DNA of 64,000 nt from Streptomyces sp. S3(2020) (GTDB taxonomy: Bacteria; Actinomycetota; Actinomycetes; Streptomycetales; Streptomycetaceae): NCBI RefSeq assembly GCF_013044505.1, contig NZ_JABERD010000016.1, positions 17,457 through 81,456 on the forward strand, in the 5' to 3' direction. The translations under genes were made by a program, and so were the position numbers. This document shows, piece by piece, positions 17,410-27,112 of this stretch. Each line of letters starts with the position of its first letter. Position 1 is the stretch's first letter. The notes beneath the pieces are model-generated. The model was not told where the DNA came from. It was given only the letters and a program-made list of their open reading frames with translations, and searched no databases.

Positions 17410-18738
17410 TCAGAGGGTGGTGAGCCCGTCCGCGTGCGCCCCTCCCGATTCGGCCACGATCTCGGCGGTCGTCTGCGGCGTGCGGACGGTCGCGAAGGCG
17501 ACCCCGCCGCCCCCGTCCGGGGCGAAACCGTGGATCCCCGGCCGCGCCAGGGAGTTGTACGCGTAGTGATGCGCGAAGTAGTACGCCCCCGTGTCCAGCG
17601 CCGCCGCGTAGTCCCCCTGCTCCAGCAGCGGCAGCGCCCGCCCCTCGGCGAGCAGATCCCCCGAGAAACAGGCCGGACCGGCGATGTCCTGCACCACCTC
17701 CGGCCCCTCCTTGGGCCGCCCCTTCGCGTCGTACGCCGCGATCCTGAGCGGCCACGACCCCGGCACGTACACCGTCCGCGTCGCCACCTGCACCCCCGCG
17801 TGCGTCACCGCGACCGACCGCCCGCCCGCGCTCTTGGCGTACTCGACCCGCGCCACGACCGTCCCGTGCTTGGCCAGCAGCGACCGCCCGAACTCGGTGA
17901 CCAGCCCGTACCGCCCGTCGAACAGCCCCGGCACCGCCTCGCTCAGCAGCCGCGCGTACTGCGCGTACGTCGGCGCCGTCGCGTCCGAGCCGAAGTTCAC
18001 CGGCAGCCCGCCGCCGATGTCGACGGTGTCGATCTGCCGCCGCCCGATGCTCCGGTTGATCTCCTCGGCGAGCGCGTACGTCTCGGCGGCCCCCTGCGCC
18101 ATCAGCGACAGCGGGATGCCCTGGGAGCCGGTGTGCGCGTGCAGCCGGGTGAGCCAGGGGCGGTCGGCGTAGGCGCGCACGATCCACTCCCGCGCGCCCT
18201 CGTCCCGCAGCGCCACCCCGAACTTCGAGGTCGCCGTGGCCGTCGACGTCGCCCCGATCGAACCCCCGCCGACCTGCGGATTGACCCGGATCCCGAGGGG
18301 GGAGCGGCTTGTGGCGGACCTCATCAGCGCGTCGATACGGTCCAGCTCCTGCGGATTGTCCGCGTTGACGGCGATCCCCAGCGCCAGCGCCTCCCGCAGC
18401 TCGGCCGGAGTCTTCGCGGGCGAGTCCAGCACGGTCATCTCCGGACGCACCCCCGCCGCCCGCGCCAGCGCCAGCTCGCCCGGACTGGCCACCTCCGCCC
18501 CGATGCCCGCCTCCCGCAGCAGCCGCACCACCGGCACCAGCGGGGTCGCCTTCACCGCGAAGGCGTGCAGCACCGGGGTGCCGGGCGCGGTGACCGCGTC
18601 GAACGCCGCCCGCAGCTCGGCCGCCGACTCCCGGATGCCGGTCACGTCCAGAAGGCCGACGATGGGGCGGTCGGGCCCCAGCAGCCCCTGCTCCACCGCG
18701 GCCCGCACCGCCTCGTCCCGCCGCGCCGCACGCGCCAT
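17410..18738 (-). CDS. Fold-type III PLP decarboxylase (LysA/ornithine-decarboxylase type)
   Basis: 442 residues from the ATG at 18738 (GGGGA four bases before it); in-frame GTG (18759) and TTG (18807) starts would lengthen it. The alanine-racemase-like barrel carries the PLP Lys in HAFAVKAT and the HAHTGSQG and DIGGGLPVNFG phosphate-binding motifs; GPACFSGD and the tyrosine-rich AYYFAHHYAYN are in the C-terminal beta domain. These fit diaminopimelate/ornithine/arginine decarboxylase-like enzymes. It is divergent from hutU across 172 bases and so could be part of amino-acid catabolism. The substrate cannot be assigned. Confidence 0.85.
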   Translation of the reverse strand: MARAARRDEAVRAAVEQGLLGPDRPIVGLLDVTGIRESAAELRAAFDAVTAPGTPVLHAFAVKATPLVPVVRLLREAGIGAEVASPGELALARAAGVRPEMTVLDSPAKTPAELREALALGIAVNADNPQELDRIDALMRSATSRSPLGIRVNPQVGGGSIGATSTATATSKFGVALRDEGAREWIVRAYADRPWLTRLHAHTGSQGIPLSLMAQGAAETYALAEEINRSIGRRQIDTVDIGGGLPVNFGSDATAPTYAQYARLLSEAVPGLFDGRYGLVTEFGRSLLAKHGTVVARVEYAKSAGGRSVAVTHAGVQVATRTVYVPGSWPLRIAAYDAKGRPKEGPEVVQDIAGPACFSGDLLAEGRALPLLEQGDYAAALDTGAYYFAHHYAYNSLARPGIHGFAPDGGGGVAFATVRTPQTTAEIVAESGGAHADGLTTL

Positions 18739-18843
18739 GTGTTCCCCGCTGCCGTTGTCCACGCCGTCCCCCGTCAGGTCGTTGTCCGTGCCTACATGTC
18801 CAGCCAAACACCGCTTCCCGCCCCACGCCGGGGGACCGCGCTA

Positions 18844-18879
18844 TTGACTAGGTCTATTCAGAAAGTCAGGATGTGAATA
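18844..18879 (+). promoter_or_regulatory. Candidate hutU promoter with overlapping inverted repeat
   Basis: A TTGACT -35 (18844-18849), 17-base spacer and CAGGAT -10 (18867-18872) match the Streptomyces vegetative consensus well. An inverted repeat TATTCA-N13-TGAATA (18855-18879) spans the spacer and -10, the place where a repressor would block transcription. The downstream arm continues as TGAATAAC, and the same octamer occurs upstream of the lyase homologue (about 11589). Confidence 0.55.
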
Positions 18880-18910
18880 ACGACAGCAACAGTCCGCTAG
18901 GAGGCAGACC

Positions 18911-20575
18911 ATGTCAGGACCCCGCCCCGTCCGAGCGTCGCGCGGTACGGAACTGAGTGCCCTGGGATGGCAGCAGGAAGCCGCCCTGCGGATGCTGCAG
19001 AACAACCTCGACCCCGAGGTCGCCGAACACCCCGACAAGCTCGTCGTCTACGGCGGCACGGGCAAGGCGGCGCGTGACTGGCGCTCCTACGACGCGATGG
19101 TCCGCACCCTGCGCACGCTCAAGCAGGACGAGACGATGCTGGTCCAGTCCGGCCGGCCCGTCGGGGTCATGCAGACCCACGAGTGGGCGCCGCGCGTGCT
19201 GATCGCCAACTCCAACCTCGTCGGCGACTGGGCGAACTGGGAGGAGTTCCGCCGCCTGGAGGCCCTCGGCCTGACCATGTACGGCCAGATGACCGCCGGC
19301 TCCTGGATCTACATCGGCACCCAGGGCATCCTCCAGGGTACCTACGAGACCTTCTCCGCCGTCGCCGCGAAGAAGTTCAACGGCACCCTCGCCGGCACGA
19401 TCACCCTCACCGCCGGCCTCGGCGGCATGGGCGGCGCCCAGCCGCTCGCGGTCACCATGAACGACGGTGTCGCGATCTGTATCGACGTCGACCCGCGCGC
19501 CATCGAGCGCCGCATCGAGCACCGCTATCTGGACGTGAAGGCCGACAACCTGCGGCACGCGCTGCAACTGGCGGTCGAGGCCCGGGACGCCCGCAGGCCG
19601 CTCTCCATCGGCCTGCTCGGCAACGCCGCCGAACTCTTCCCGCAGATGCTGGCCGAGGGCGCCCCCATCGACATCGTGACCGACCAGACCTCGGCCCACG
19701 ACCCGCTCTCCTACCTGCCCGTCGGCGTCGACTTCGACGACATGGCCTCCTACGCGGCCAAGGACCCGGCCGGCTTCACCACCCGCGCCCGCGAGTCGAT
19801 GGCGCGGCACGTCGAGGCCATGGTCGGCTTCATGGACGCCGGCGCCGAGGTCTTCGACTACGGCAACTCGATCCGCGGCGAGGCCCAACTCGCTGGATAC
19901 GAGCGGGCGTTCGCCTTCCCCGGCTTCGTCCCCGCCTACATCCGACCGCTCTTCTCCGAGGGCAAGGGCCCCTTCCGCTGGGCCGCCCTGTCCGGCGAGG
20001 CCTCGGACATCCACAAGACCGACAAGGCGATCCTCGACCTCTTCCCCGAGAACGAATCCCTGCACCGCTGGATCAAGATGGCCGGCGAGCGGGTCCACTT
20101 CCAGGGCCTGCCCGCCCGTATCTGCTGGCTCGGCTACGGCGAGCGCGACAAGGCCGGCGAGCGGTTCAACGACATGGTGGCGAGCGGCGAGCTGGCGGCT
20201 CCGCTGGCCATCGGCCGCGACCACCTCGACTCCGGATCGGTGGCGTCGCCGTACCGCGAGACGGAGGCGATGCTCGACGGCTCGGACGCCATCGCCGACT
20301 GGCCGCTGCTGAACGCCATGGTCAATGTGGCCTCGGGCGCCAGCTGGGTCTCCATCCACCACGGTGGCGGCGTCGGCATGGGCCGCTCCATCCACGCGGG
20401 CCAGGTGTCCGTGGCCGACGGCACGAAGCTCGCCGGCGAGAAGATCCGGCGCGTACTGACCAACGACCCCGGCATGGGCGTCATCCGGCACGTGGACGCG
20501 GGCTACGACATCGCGGTGTCCGTCGCCGACGAGCGGGGCGTGCGGGTGCCGATGCGTGAAGGTGACGACGCGTGA
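18911..20575 (+). CDS. hutU: Urocanate hydratase
   Basis: 554 residues, the usual length. Converts urocanate to 4-imidazolone-5-propionate using tightly bound NAD+ as electrophile; cytoplasmic, second step of histidine degradation. The family signature Cys-containing [16 protein letters not shown] segment is near residue 400, and the dinucleotide-binding [14 protein letters not shown] is at about 165-180. An AGGAGGCAG ribosome site precedes the ATG. It starts a four-gene operon (hutU, M20 amidohydrolase, hutF, hutI). The stop overlaps the next start (GTGA). No conventional hutH was found in the operon. Confidence 0.96.
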   Translation: MSGPRPVRASRGTELSALGWQQEAALRMLQNNLDPEVAEHPDKLVVYGGTGKAARDWRSYDAMVRTLRTLKQDETMLVQSGRPVGVMQTHEWAPRVLIANSNLVGDWANWEEFRRLEALGLTMYGQMTAGSWIYIGTQGILQGTYETFSAVAAKKFNGTLAGTITLTAGLGGMGGAQPLAVTMNDGVAICIDVDPRAIERRIEHRYLDVKADNLRHALQLAVEARDARRPLSIGLLGNAAELFPQMLAEGAPIDIVTDQTSAHDPLSYLPVGVDFDDMASYAAKDPAGFTTRARESMARHVEAMVGFMDAGAEVFDYGNSIRGEAQLAGYERAFAFPGFVPAYIRPLFSEGKGPFRWAALSGEASDIHKTDKAILDLFPENESLHRWIKMAGERVHFQGLPARICWLGYGERDKAGERFNDMVASGELAAPLAIGRDHLDSGSVASPYRETEAMLDGSDAIADWPLLNAMVNVASGASWVSIHHGGGVGMGRSIHAGQVSVADGTKLAGEKIRRVLTNDPGMGVIRHVDAGYDIAVSVADERGVRVPMREGDDA

Positions 20576-21834
20576 CGCAGCAAGAGGGCCGCCCGCACAG
20601 CGGCGGCCCGACCGGCGGTTCCTTCCACACCATGTGGAAGGAGCTCCGCCCCATCGGCCGGCACCCCGACTCCCACGGCTACCGCCGCTACGCCTGGACC
20701 GGCGCCGACGCCGAGTGCCGGACCTGGTTCGAGGAGCAGGCGCGGGCCCGCGGGCTGACCTACGAGCTGGACCGCAACGGCAACCAGTGGGCCTGGCTCG
20801 GCGACCCCCTGGCCGGGGACGCCGTCGTCACCGGATCGCATCTGGACTCCGTACCGGACGGCGGTGCCTTCGACGGGCCCCTCGGTGTCGTGTCCTCCTT
20901 CGCCGCGCTCGATGAACTCCGCGCCCGCCGGGCGACGTTCACCAAGCCCCTCGCCATCGTCAACTTCGGTGACGAGGAGGGTGCCCGGTTCGGGCTGGCC
21001 TGCGTCGGCTCGCGGCTCACCTCGGGGCAGCTCACCGTGGAGCAGGCGCACCGGCTGACCGACGGGGACGGGGTCACGCTGCCCAAGGCCATGGCGGCCG
21101 CCGGGTACGACCCCGACGCCATCGGCGCGGACCCGGAGCGGCTCTCCCGCATCGGCGCCTTCGTCGAACTCCATGTCGAGCAGGGCCGCGCGCTGGACCT
21201 GTCCGGCGACCGCGTCGGGCTCGCCAGCGCCATCTGGCCGCACGGGCGGTGGCGGTTCGACTTCCGGGGCGAGGCCAACCACGCCGGCACCACCCGGCTC
21301 GTCGACCGGCGCGACCCCATGCTGTCGTACGCCGAGACCGTGCTCGCGGCCCGCCGCGAGGCCGAACTCGCCGGTGCCGTCGCCACCTTCGGCAAGATCT
21401 CCGTCGAACCCAACGGCGTCAACGCCATCCCGTCCCTCGTGCGCGGCTGGCTCGACTCCCGCGCCGCCGACCAGGAGAGCCTGGACGCCGTCGTCGGCGG
21501 CGTCGAGAAGGCCGCCCGGGAGTACGCGGCGGCCCACGGCATCGACCTCGACGTGGTCCGCGAGTCCTTCACCCCCGTCGTCGAGTTCGACCACGCCCTG
21601 CGCGACGAACTCGCCCGCATCCTCGGCACCGGCACCGACCTCAAGGTCCCCGTCCTGGGAACCGGCGCCGGACACGACGCCGGAATCCTCTCCGGGGACA
21701 TCCCGACCGCCATGCTGTTCGTACGCAACCCCACGGGTGTCTCGCACTCCCCGGCCGAGTTCGCGGCCGAGGACGACTGCGTGGCCGGGGTACTCGCACT
21801 CGCCGACGTACTGGAAGGGCTGGCCTGCAGGTGA
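20572..21834 (+). CDS. M20-family amidohydrolase (allantoate amidohydrolase/N-carbamoylase type), probable N-formylglutamate deformylase
   Basis: 420 residues from a GTG overlapping the hutU stop. The di-metal ligands of the M20 family are all visible: [18 protein letters not shown] (His, Asp), [10 protein letters not shown] (Glu pair), VELHVEQG (His) and GVSHSPAEF (His). By sequence class it would be called allantoate amidohydrolase or N-carbamoyl-amino-acid hydrolase. The operon, however, contains hutF, whose product is N-formylglutamate, and no HutG-type deformylase. The best inference is that this enzyme removes the formyl group to release glutamate. Allantoate or carbamoyl substrates remain possible. 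Confidence 0.85.
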   Translation: MTQQEGRPHSGGPTGGSFHTMWKELRPIGRHPDSHGYRRYAWTGADAECRTWFEEQARARGLTYELDRNGNQWAWLGDPLAGDAVVTGSHLDSVPDGGAFDGPLGVVSSFAALDELRARRATFTKPLAIVNFGDEEGARFGLACVGSRLTSGQLTVEQAHRLTDGDGVTLPKAMAAAGYDPDAIGADPERLSRIGAFVELHVEQGRALDLSGDRVGLASAIWPHGRWRFDFRGEANHAGTTRLVDRRDPMLSYAETVLAARREAELAGAVATFGKISVEPNGVNAIPSLVRGWLDSRAADQESLDAVVGGVEKAAREYAAAHGIDLDVVRESFTPVVEFDHALRDELARILGTGTDLKVPVLGTGAGHDAGILSGDIPTAMLFVRNPTGVSHSPAEFAAEDDCVAGVLALADVLEGLACR

Positions 21835-23183
21835 CCCCGAAGACCTACTGGCTCGAACACGCCTGGCTCGACACCCACGTCGAGCCGGGCGTGGCCGTGA
21901 CGACGGCGGACGGCCGCATCACCACCGTCCGCACCGACACGCCCACCCCGCCCCCCGGCGCCGAGATCCTGCGCGGCCTCACCCTCCCCGGCCTCGCCAA
22001 CGCCCACTCGCACGCCTTCCACCGCGCCCTGCGTGGCACCGTCCAGGTCGGCTCGGGCACCTTCTGGACCTGGCGCGAGGTCATGTACGCCACGGCCGAC
22101 CGGCTGACCCCGGAGACCTACCACGCCCTCGCCCGGGCCGCCTATGCCGAGATGGCCCTGGCCGGCATCACCGCGGTCGGCGAGTTCCACTACGTCCACC
22201 ACGCCCCCGGCGGCACCCCCTACGCCGACCCCAACGCCATGGGCGAGGCCCTCATCGCGGCCGCCGCCGACGCCGGCATCCGCATCACCCTCCTCGACAC
22301 CGCCTACCTCTCCTCCGCCCTCCTCAACCAGCACGTCGGAGAGCCGCCCAACACCCACCAGCTCCGCTTCTCCGACGGCAGCGCGGACGCCTGGGCCGAA
22401 CGCTGTTCAGTTCTCAAGGAACGGGATCACGCGCGGATCGGGGCGGCCATCCACTCCGTACGGGCCGTGCCCGCGGGCCAGCTGGCGACCGTGGCGCGGT
22501 GGGCCGAGGAGCGGCGCGCCCCGCTCCATGTGCACCTGTCCGAGCAGACCGCCGAGAACGACGCCTGCCAGGCCGCCCACGGCTGCACCCCCACCCAGCT
22601 GCTCGCCGAGCACGGCGTCCTCGGCCGGCGCACCACCGGCGTCCACAACACGCACCTCACGGACCAGGACATCGCGCTGATCGGCGGCTCCGGCACCGGC
22701 ACCTGCATGTGCCCCACGACGGAACGCGACCTGGCGGACGGCATCGGACCGGCGGTGGCCCTCCAGCGAGCGGGCTCCCCGCTCTCCCTCGGCTCCGACA
22801 GCCACGCCGTCATCGACCTGCTCGAAGAGGCACGGGCGATGGAGCTCAACGAGCGCCTGCGCACCCGCACCCGGGGCCACTGGACGGCCGCCGCGCTGCT
22901 GCGGGCCGCCTCCGCCGACGGTCACGCGGCCCTCGGCTGGGACGAGGCGGGCACCCTGGAGCCCGGCGCGCTCGCCGACTTCACGACGATCGCGCTCGAC
23001 TCGGTCAGGACGGCAGGGCCGCTTCCACGGCTCGGGGCCGAGACAGCCGTATTCGCCGCGTCGGCAGCAGACGTGTCGCACACGGTCGTGGGCGGTCGGC
23101 ATGTCGTACGGGACGGGGTCCACTCCCTCGTACCGGATGTACCGAAAGCCCTCGCGGACGCCGTCGACGCCCTGCGCGGATGA
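21831..23183 (+). CDS. hutF: Formimidoylglutamate deiminase
   Basis: 450 residues from the GTG that overlaps the preceding stop codon (GTGA); the longer open frame upstream is fortuitous. It hydrolyses N-formimino-L-glutamate to N-formyl-L-glutamate and ammonia. Amidohydrolase motifs: metal ligands in [13 protein letters not shown] (about 57-69), HVHLSEQ (about 230), VHNTHL (about 265), and the metal Asp in [12 protein letters not shown] (about 320). The tailored RALRG and SEQ motifs match HutF rather than guanine deaminase. Its presence shows that histidine is degraded by the five-step formylglutamate route. Confidence 0.93.
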   Translation: MTPKTYWLEHAWLDTHVEPGVAVTTADGRITTVRTDTPTPPPGAEILRGLTLPGLANAHSHAFHRALRGTVQVGSGTFWTWREVMYATADRLTPETYHALARAAYAEMALAGITAVGEFHYVHHAPGGTPYADPNAMGEALIAAAADAGIRITLLDTAYLSSALLNQHVGEPPNTHQLRFSDGSADAWAERCSVLKERDHARIGAAIHSVRAVPAGQLATVARWAEERRAPLHVHLSEQTAENDACQAAHGCTPTQLLAEHGVLGRRTTGVHNTHLTDQDIALIGGSGTGTCMCPTTERDLADGIGPAVALQRAGSPLSLGSDSHAVIDLLEEARAMELNERLRTRTRGHWTAAALLRAASADGHAALGWDEAGTLEPGALADFTTIALDSVRTAGPLPRLGAETAVFAASAADVSHTVVGGRHVVRDGVHSLVPDVPKALADAVDALRG

Positions 23184-23260
23184 CTCCGGGCCGCCCGCCC
23201 GCGCGGCCCGCCTCCGTCCCCGAACCCGCCCCCACCGCAGACCAGGCCACCAAGGACGCC

Positions 23261-24475
23261 ATGAGCAACGCGACGACCGTCAGCCCCGCACACTCCGCGA
23301 GCACCGCAAGCACGCTCATCACCAACATCGCCGCTCTGGTCACCAACGACCCCTCCCTCGGTGACAGCTCTCCCCTCGGACTGATCCAGGACGCGGCGCT
23401 CGTCATCGAAGGCGACCGCGTCGTGTGGACCGGTGATCAAAGCAAAGCACCCGCCACTGACAACCGGGTCGACGCGGGCGGCCGGGCGGTCGTCCCCGGC
23501 TTCGTGGACTCCCACTCCCACCTCGTCTTCGCGGGCGACCGGACACAGGAGTTCAACGCCCGGATGTCGGGGCGGGCGTACAGCGCGGGCGGTATCCGTA
23601 CGACGGTCGCGGCGACCCGGGCGGCGAGCGACGCCGACCTGGAGGCCAACCTCACCCGCTACCTCGCCGAGGCCCTGCGGCAGGGCACCACGACCTTCGA
23701 GACGAAGTCCGGCTACGGCCTGACCGTCGAGGACGAGGCCCGCGCCCTGCGCATCGCCGCCGCGCACACCGAGGAGGTCACCTACCTGGGCGCGCACATC
23801 GTCTCGCCCGACTACGCCGAGGATCCGGCCGCCTACGTGGACCTCGTCACCGGCGAGATGCTCGACGCCTGTGCCCCGTACGCCCGCTGGATCGACGTCT
23901 TCTGCGAGAAGGGCGCCTTCGACGGCGACCAGGCCCGCGCGATCCTCACGGCCGGCAAGGCGAAGGGCCTGCACCCGCGCGTCCACGCCAACCAGCTCTC
24001 CTACGGCCCGGGCGTCCAGCTCGCCGTCGAACTCGACGCGGCCAGCGCCGACCACTGCACCCACCTCACGGACGCGGACGTGGACGCGCTGGCGAGCGGC
24101 AGCACCGTGGCGACGCTCCTGCCCGGCGCCGAGTTCTCCACGCGCGCGCAGTGGCCGAACGCCCGCCGCCTCCTGGACGCCGGCGTGACCGTGGCCCTGT
24201 CGACCGACTGCAACCCGGGCTCGTCGTTCACGTCCTCGGTGCCGTTCTGTATCGCCCTCGCGGTACGGGACATGGGCATGACCCCCGACGAGGCGGTCTG
24301 GTCGGCCACGGCGGGCGGTGCGGCGGCCCTGCGCCGCGACGACATCGGCCGCCTCACCCCGGGCGCCCGGGCCGACCTCACGGTCCTCGACGCCCCGAGC
24401 CATGTCCACCTGGCCTACCGGCCGGGCGTACCGCTGGTCGCCGAGGTATGGCGACGGGGCGTGCGCGAGATCTGA
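23261..24475 (+). CDS. hutI: Imidazolonepropionase
   Basis: 404 residues from the ATG at 23261, with AAGGA seven bases upstream. An in-frame ATG at 23180 overlaps the hutF stop and would add 27 low-complexity residues; it cannot be excluded. The enzyme opens the imidazolone ring of 4-imidazolone-5-propionate to N-formimino-glutamate. Metal site: [12 protein letters not shown]; substrate Arg and Tyr lie in the [12 protein letters not shown] region; [10 protein letters not shown] and STDCNPGSS complete the site. It is the last gene of the hut operon. Confidence 0.94.
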   Translation: MSNATTVSPAHSASTASTLITNIAALVTNDPSLGDSSPLGLIQDAALVIEGDRVVWTGDQSKAPATDNRVDAGGRAVVPGFVDSHSHLVFAGDRTQEFNARMSGRAYSAGGIRTTVAATRAASDADLEANLTRYLAEALRQGTTTFETKSGYGLTVEDEARALRIAAAHTEEVTYLGAHIVSPDYAEDPAAYVDLVTGEMLDACAPYARWIDVFCEKGAFDGDQARAILTAGKAKGLHPRVHANQLSYGPGVQLAVELDAASADHCTHLTDADVDALASGSTVATLLPGAEFSTRAQWPNARRLLDAGVTVALSTDCNPGSSFTSSVPFCIALAVRDMGMTPDEAVWSATAGGAAALRRDDIGRLTPGARADLTVLDAPSHVHLAYRPGVPLVAEVWRRGVREI

Positions 24476-24537
24476 CGCGAACGCCGGATCCGACTCGCAC
24501 GCCCCGTACGCACACCGCCGTACTCAGAGGGACAGGG

Positions 24538-25431
24538 TCACTCCTCGACCGTGAGCCCCTTCCGCAGCCGTACCAGCGTCCGGGACAGCAGCCGCGACAC
24601 ATGCATCTGCGAGATGCCCAGCTCGTCGCCGATCTCGGACTGCGTCAGCCCCGCCACGAACCGCAGGGAGAGGATCTTCCGGTCCCGTGCCGGGAGTTCG
24701 GCGATCAGGGGCTTCAGGGACTCGACGTACTCGATGCCCTCGATGCCGTGGTCCTCGTAGCCGATCCGGTCGGCGAGGGCGCCCTCGGCGTCGTCCTCCT
24801 CCGGCTGGGCGTCCAGGGAGGAGGCCGTGTACGCGTTCGACGCGGCCATGCCCTCGACGACCTCGTCCTTGGTCAGGTCGAGGCGCTCGGCCAGTTCGGC
24901 CACCGTCGGCGCGCGGTCCAGCTGCTGGGCCAGCTCGTCGCCCGCCTTGGCGAGGTCGAGCCGGAGCTCCTGGAGCCGGCGGGGCACCCGCACCGACCAC
25001 GACGTGTCGCGGAAGAAGCGCTTGATCTCGCCGACGATGGTCGGCATCGCGAAGGTGGGGAACTCCACGCCGCGGGCGAGCTCGAAGCGGTCGATCGCCT
25101 TGATCAGGCCGATCGTGCCGACCTGGATGATGTCCTCCATCGGCTCGCTGCGGGAGCGGAAGCGGGAGGCGGCGAACTTGACCAGGGCGAGGTTGAGCTC
25201 GACGAGCGTGTTGCGGACGTACGAGTATTCGTGAGTGCCCTCCTCCAGCGACTCCAGCCGTGCGAAGAGGGTCTTGGACAGGGCCCGTGCGTCCACCGGC
25301 CCCACCTCGTCGAACGGGGGGATCTCCGGAAGCCCGGCGAGTGGGTCGTCCTGCTCGATGGGATCCAGCTGTTCCGGGGGGGATGTCGACGTCGCCGTCT
25401 GGGTATGCGAGGCGTCGAGCCGGGGTGACAT
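24538..25431 (-). CDS. SigB/SigF-family RNA polymerase sigma factor
   Basis: 297 residues from the ATG at 25431, which has GGAGGA at five bases; longer in-frame starts lack that spacing. Region 2 (about 85-155, IIQVGTIGLIKAIDRFELARGVEFPTFAMPTIVGEIKRFFRD split over motifs 2.1-2.4), region 3, and region 4 with the helix-turn-helix LTQSEIGDELGISQMHVSRLLS at the end are complete. The ~50-residue N-terminal extension is typical of Streptomyces SigB-like factors. Divergent genes encode an anti-anti-sigma and an anti-sigma kinase, so it is probably held inactive by partner switching and released under stress. From remembered gene order it may be the SigI orthologue; not checked. Confidence 0.93.
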   Translation of the reverse strand: MSPRLDASHTQTATSTSPPEQLDPIEQDDPLAGLPEIPPFDEVGPVDARALSKTLFARLESLEEGTHEYSYVRNTLVELNLALVKFAASRFRSRSEPMEDIIQVGTIGLIKAIDRFELARGVEFPTFAMPTIVGEIKRFFRDTSWSVRVPRRLQELRLDLAKAGDELAQQLDRAPTVAELAERLDLTKDEVVEGMAASNAYTASSLDAQPEEDDAEGALADRIGYEDHGIEGIEYVESLKPLIAELPARDRKILSLRFVAGLTQSEIGDELGISQMHVSRLLSRTLVRLRKGLTVEE

Positions 25432-25588
25432 GATGTCCTCCATCGTTCTCGGCATATGGGCTGCCGAAGCCATTGGTGTGCACTGCGGTGTGCGGCGCCT
25501 CCAAAGCCGGCCGTGTCGAGTACGTGTCCTTACTAGCCCTACCCGCTTTCGCGACCCCACCGCAAGTGCGTTCTGTTCGTATATGTCC

Positions 25589-25612
25589 GTTTCTGGGCAG
25601 ATGTTCGGGTGT
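25589..25612 (+). promoter_or_regulatory. Candidate SigB-type promoter before the anti-anti-sigma gene
   Basis: GTTT-N14-GGGTGT fits the stress-sigma consensus (GNNT-N14-16-GGGTAY) except for one base of the -10 element. It lies about 72 bases before the anti-anti-sigma start, in the spacer shared with the sigma gene. It would make the operon autoregulated by its own or a related sigma factor. Confidence 0.4.
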
Positions 25613-25683
25613 CAGGGCGTGGAGGTAAGGCGTAGTGTTCGTGGGCGTCATAGGCAGCCACGACGTCGGGAGAGAGAGGCGGC

Positions 25684-26061
25684 ATGGACCGCGGGACGGT
25701 CGGCAGCGCACAGTCTGGCCGGCTTCTGGTCGAGGTGCGGAAACAAGGCGCCAGCGCCGTCGTGACCCCGGCGGGTGAGTTGGATCACCACACCGCCGAT
25801 CTGTTGCGTGAGCCACTCGAGGCCTGCCTCGGCGAGGGCTTCCACCGGCTGGTCGTGGACTGCTCGCGCCTGGAGTTCTGTGACTCCACCGGGCTCAACG
25901 TACTGCTCGGCGCCCGGCTGAAGGCCGAGGCCGCCGGCGGCGGAGTGCATCTCGCCGGGATGCTGCCCGTGGTGGCGCGCGTCTTCGAGATCACCGGCGC
26001 CGACGCGGTCTTCACCGTCCATGACACGCTCGAAGCGGCCCTGGCCGACGAGACCGGCTGA
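25684..26061 (+). CDS. STAS-domain anti-anti-sigma factor
   Basis: 125 residues, one STAS domain. The phosphorylatable Ser is in the conserved CDSTGLNVLL motif (about residue 63). In the dephosphorylated form such proteins bind the anti-sigma kinase and free the sigma factor. An N-terminal arm of about 15 residues precedes the domain. The next gene, 200 bases downstream, encodes the matching kinase, and the sigma factor gene is divergent 252 bases upstream, so the three form a complete partner-switching set. Confidence 0.93.
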   Translation: MDRGTVGSAQSGRLLVEVRKQGASAVVTPAGELDHHTADLLREPLEACLGEGFHRLVVDCSRLEFCDSTGLNVLLGARLKAEAAGGGVHLAGMLPVVARVFEITGADAVFTVHDTLEAALADETG

Positions 26062-26261
26062 GCCGGTCCGTCGGGCCTCGCGGTGCCCCGGGCGTCCCGG
26101 TGCGAAAGACGCGTGCCGAAACAGGGGGTGTTCTGTTCGCCCGGTCGGGCAGGAGACTTCCTGAAAAAGGCGTCAGGCGCGGCGACGGATCCATCGTCGA
26201 TCTACGTACTGCACTCTGACTATTGAATCGTGAACTGGTGAATCGGTGAGGTGAAGCGCTG

Positions 26262-26777
26262 ATGAGCAGCACCCGGCCTTTCTCGCCGGGCGACCGCGGC
26301 CCGGAGGCCGACGGCGCTTCCGGGGTGTCCGAAGGGGGTGCGGCCGTGCCGCCCGAGTCGTCGGCGGGCCGGCAGGTCCGCAGTCTGAGCTTCGACGGCG
26401 CGAGCGGCGTCGTCCCCCTGGCCCGTGACTTCGCCCGTCAGGCGTTGTACGCGTGGGGCTGGCTCCCCGCGGCCACCGCCGACCAGCGGGCCGCCGCCGA
26501 GGACGTCCTGCTCGTCGTCTCCGAGCTGGTCACCAACGCCTGTCTGCATGCCGAGGGCCCCGACGGGCTGTGGATCACCCTCGACAACAAGGTGATCCGC
26601 ATCGAGGTCTCCGACAAGGGCACCGGCCAGCCGGCCCCCCGCACCCCGCACCGCGCGGGCCGCCCCGGCGGCCACGGCATGTTCATCGTGCAGCGCCTCT
26701 GCCTGGACTGGGGTGTGGTCCGCAGCCCCGGACTCGCGGGCAAGAAGGTGTGGGCGGAGCTCGGCGCACCGGCGTAA
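26262..26777 (+). CDS. Anti-sigma factor, GHKL-type serine kinase (RsbW-like)
   Basis: 171 residues. A disordered N-terminal arm (about 45 residues) is followed by a GHKL ATP-binding domain: N box SELVTNACLHA (about 86-96), G1 box VSDKGTG, and the GGHGMFIVQRL G2 box. It should bind and inactivate the sigma factor and phosphorylate the STAS protein. The 200-base gap after the STAS gene suggests an independent promoter, although none was assigned. Streptomyces encodes many such kinases, so cross-talk is possible. Confidence 0.92.
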   Translation: MSSTRPFSPGDRGPEADGASGVSEGGAAVPPESSAGRQVRSLSFDGASGVVPLARDFARQALYAWGWLPAATADQRAAAEDVLLVVSELVTNACLHAEGPDGLWITLDNKVIRIEVSDKGTGQPAPRTPHRAGRPGGHGMFIVQRLCLDWGVVRSPGLAGKKVWAELGAPA

Positions 26778-26825
26778 TCCGGTTGGCGGGCCGGGCCCGG
26801 CCCCCTACCCTCGACCGCAACGCGC

Positions 26826-27080
26826 TGACGGAGACAAGTAGCCCCGGGCCACGCGAGTCGAGAGAGCCGCCGACAGCTGTGAAGGCGGCCTCGCGGTCCC
26901 GGTGCGAATCCACTCCCGAGTGCGGGGAGGAAATGCCCCGCCGGCCGGCCCCCGTCACCGGGCCCGAACGAGACCGTCGTACCGGCCGCGGAGACACGGC
27001 GCCACGACGGTGAAGGCGTGGTGGCACCGCGAGCACCCTCTCGCCCACGCCCCGAGGGGCCCTCCCCGGGGCGGCGCCCG
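26826..27080 (+). ncRNA. T-box riboswitch specific for tRNA-Ser, upstream of serS
   Basis: All T-box landmarks occur in order in the 335-base leader. The stem I start has a GGAGACAAGTAG kink-turn-like segment (26830-26841) and an AGAGAGCCG bulge/loop region (26860-26868). The specifier loop GCGAATCCAC has the Ser codon TCC at 26909-26911 followed by the invariant A. The T-box itself is TGGCACCGCG (27022-27031). The bulge base C in TGGC would pair with discriminator G73, which is that of tRNA-Ser. A GC-rich hairpin follows (about 27048-27074) without a T tract, so control could be transcriptional or translational. Uncharged tRNA-Ser should raise serS expression. Confidence 0.9.
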
Positions 27081-27112
27081 CCGTTCCGGCAGAACCGGAC
27101 GGAGCGCGCACC

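Noticed and set aside
21173..24475. A 1100-codon open frame spanning the M20, hutF and hutI genes on the plus strand
   Set aside because: Only its last 404 codons are coding (hutI). The rest is a shadow in the high-GC M20 and hutF genes, whose true frames show clear family motifs.
20572..24475. Purine (allantoin) degradation cluster
   Set aside because: Only the M20 gene suggests it; all neighbours are histidine-utilisation genes and no allantoinase or ureidoglycolate enzymes are present.
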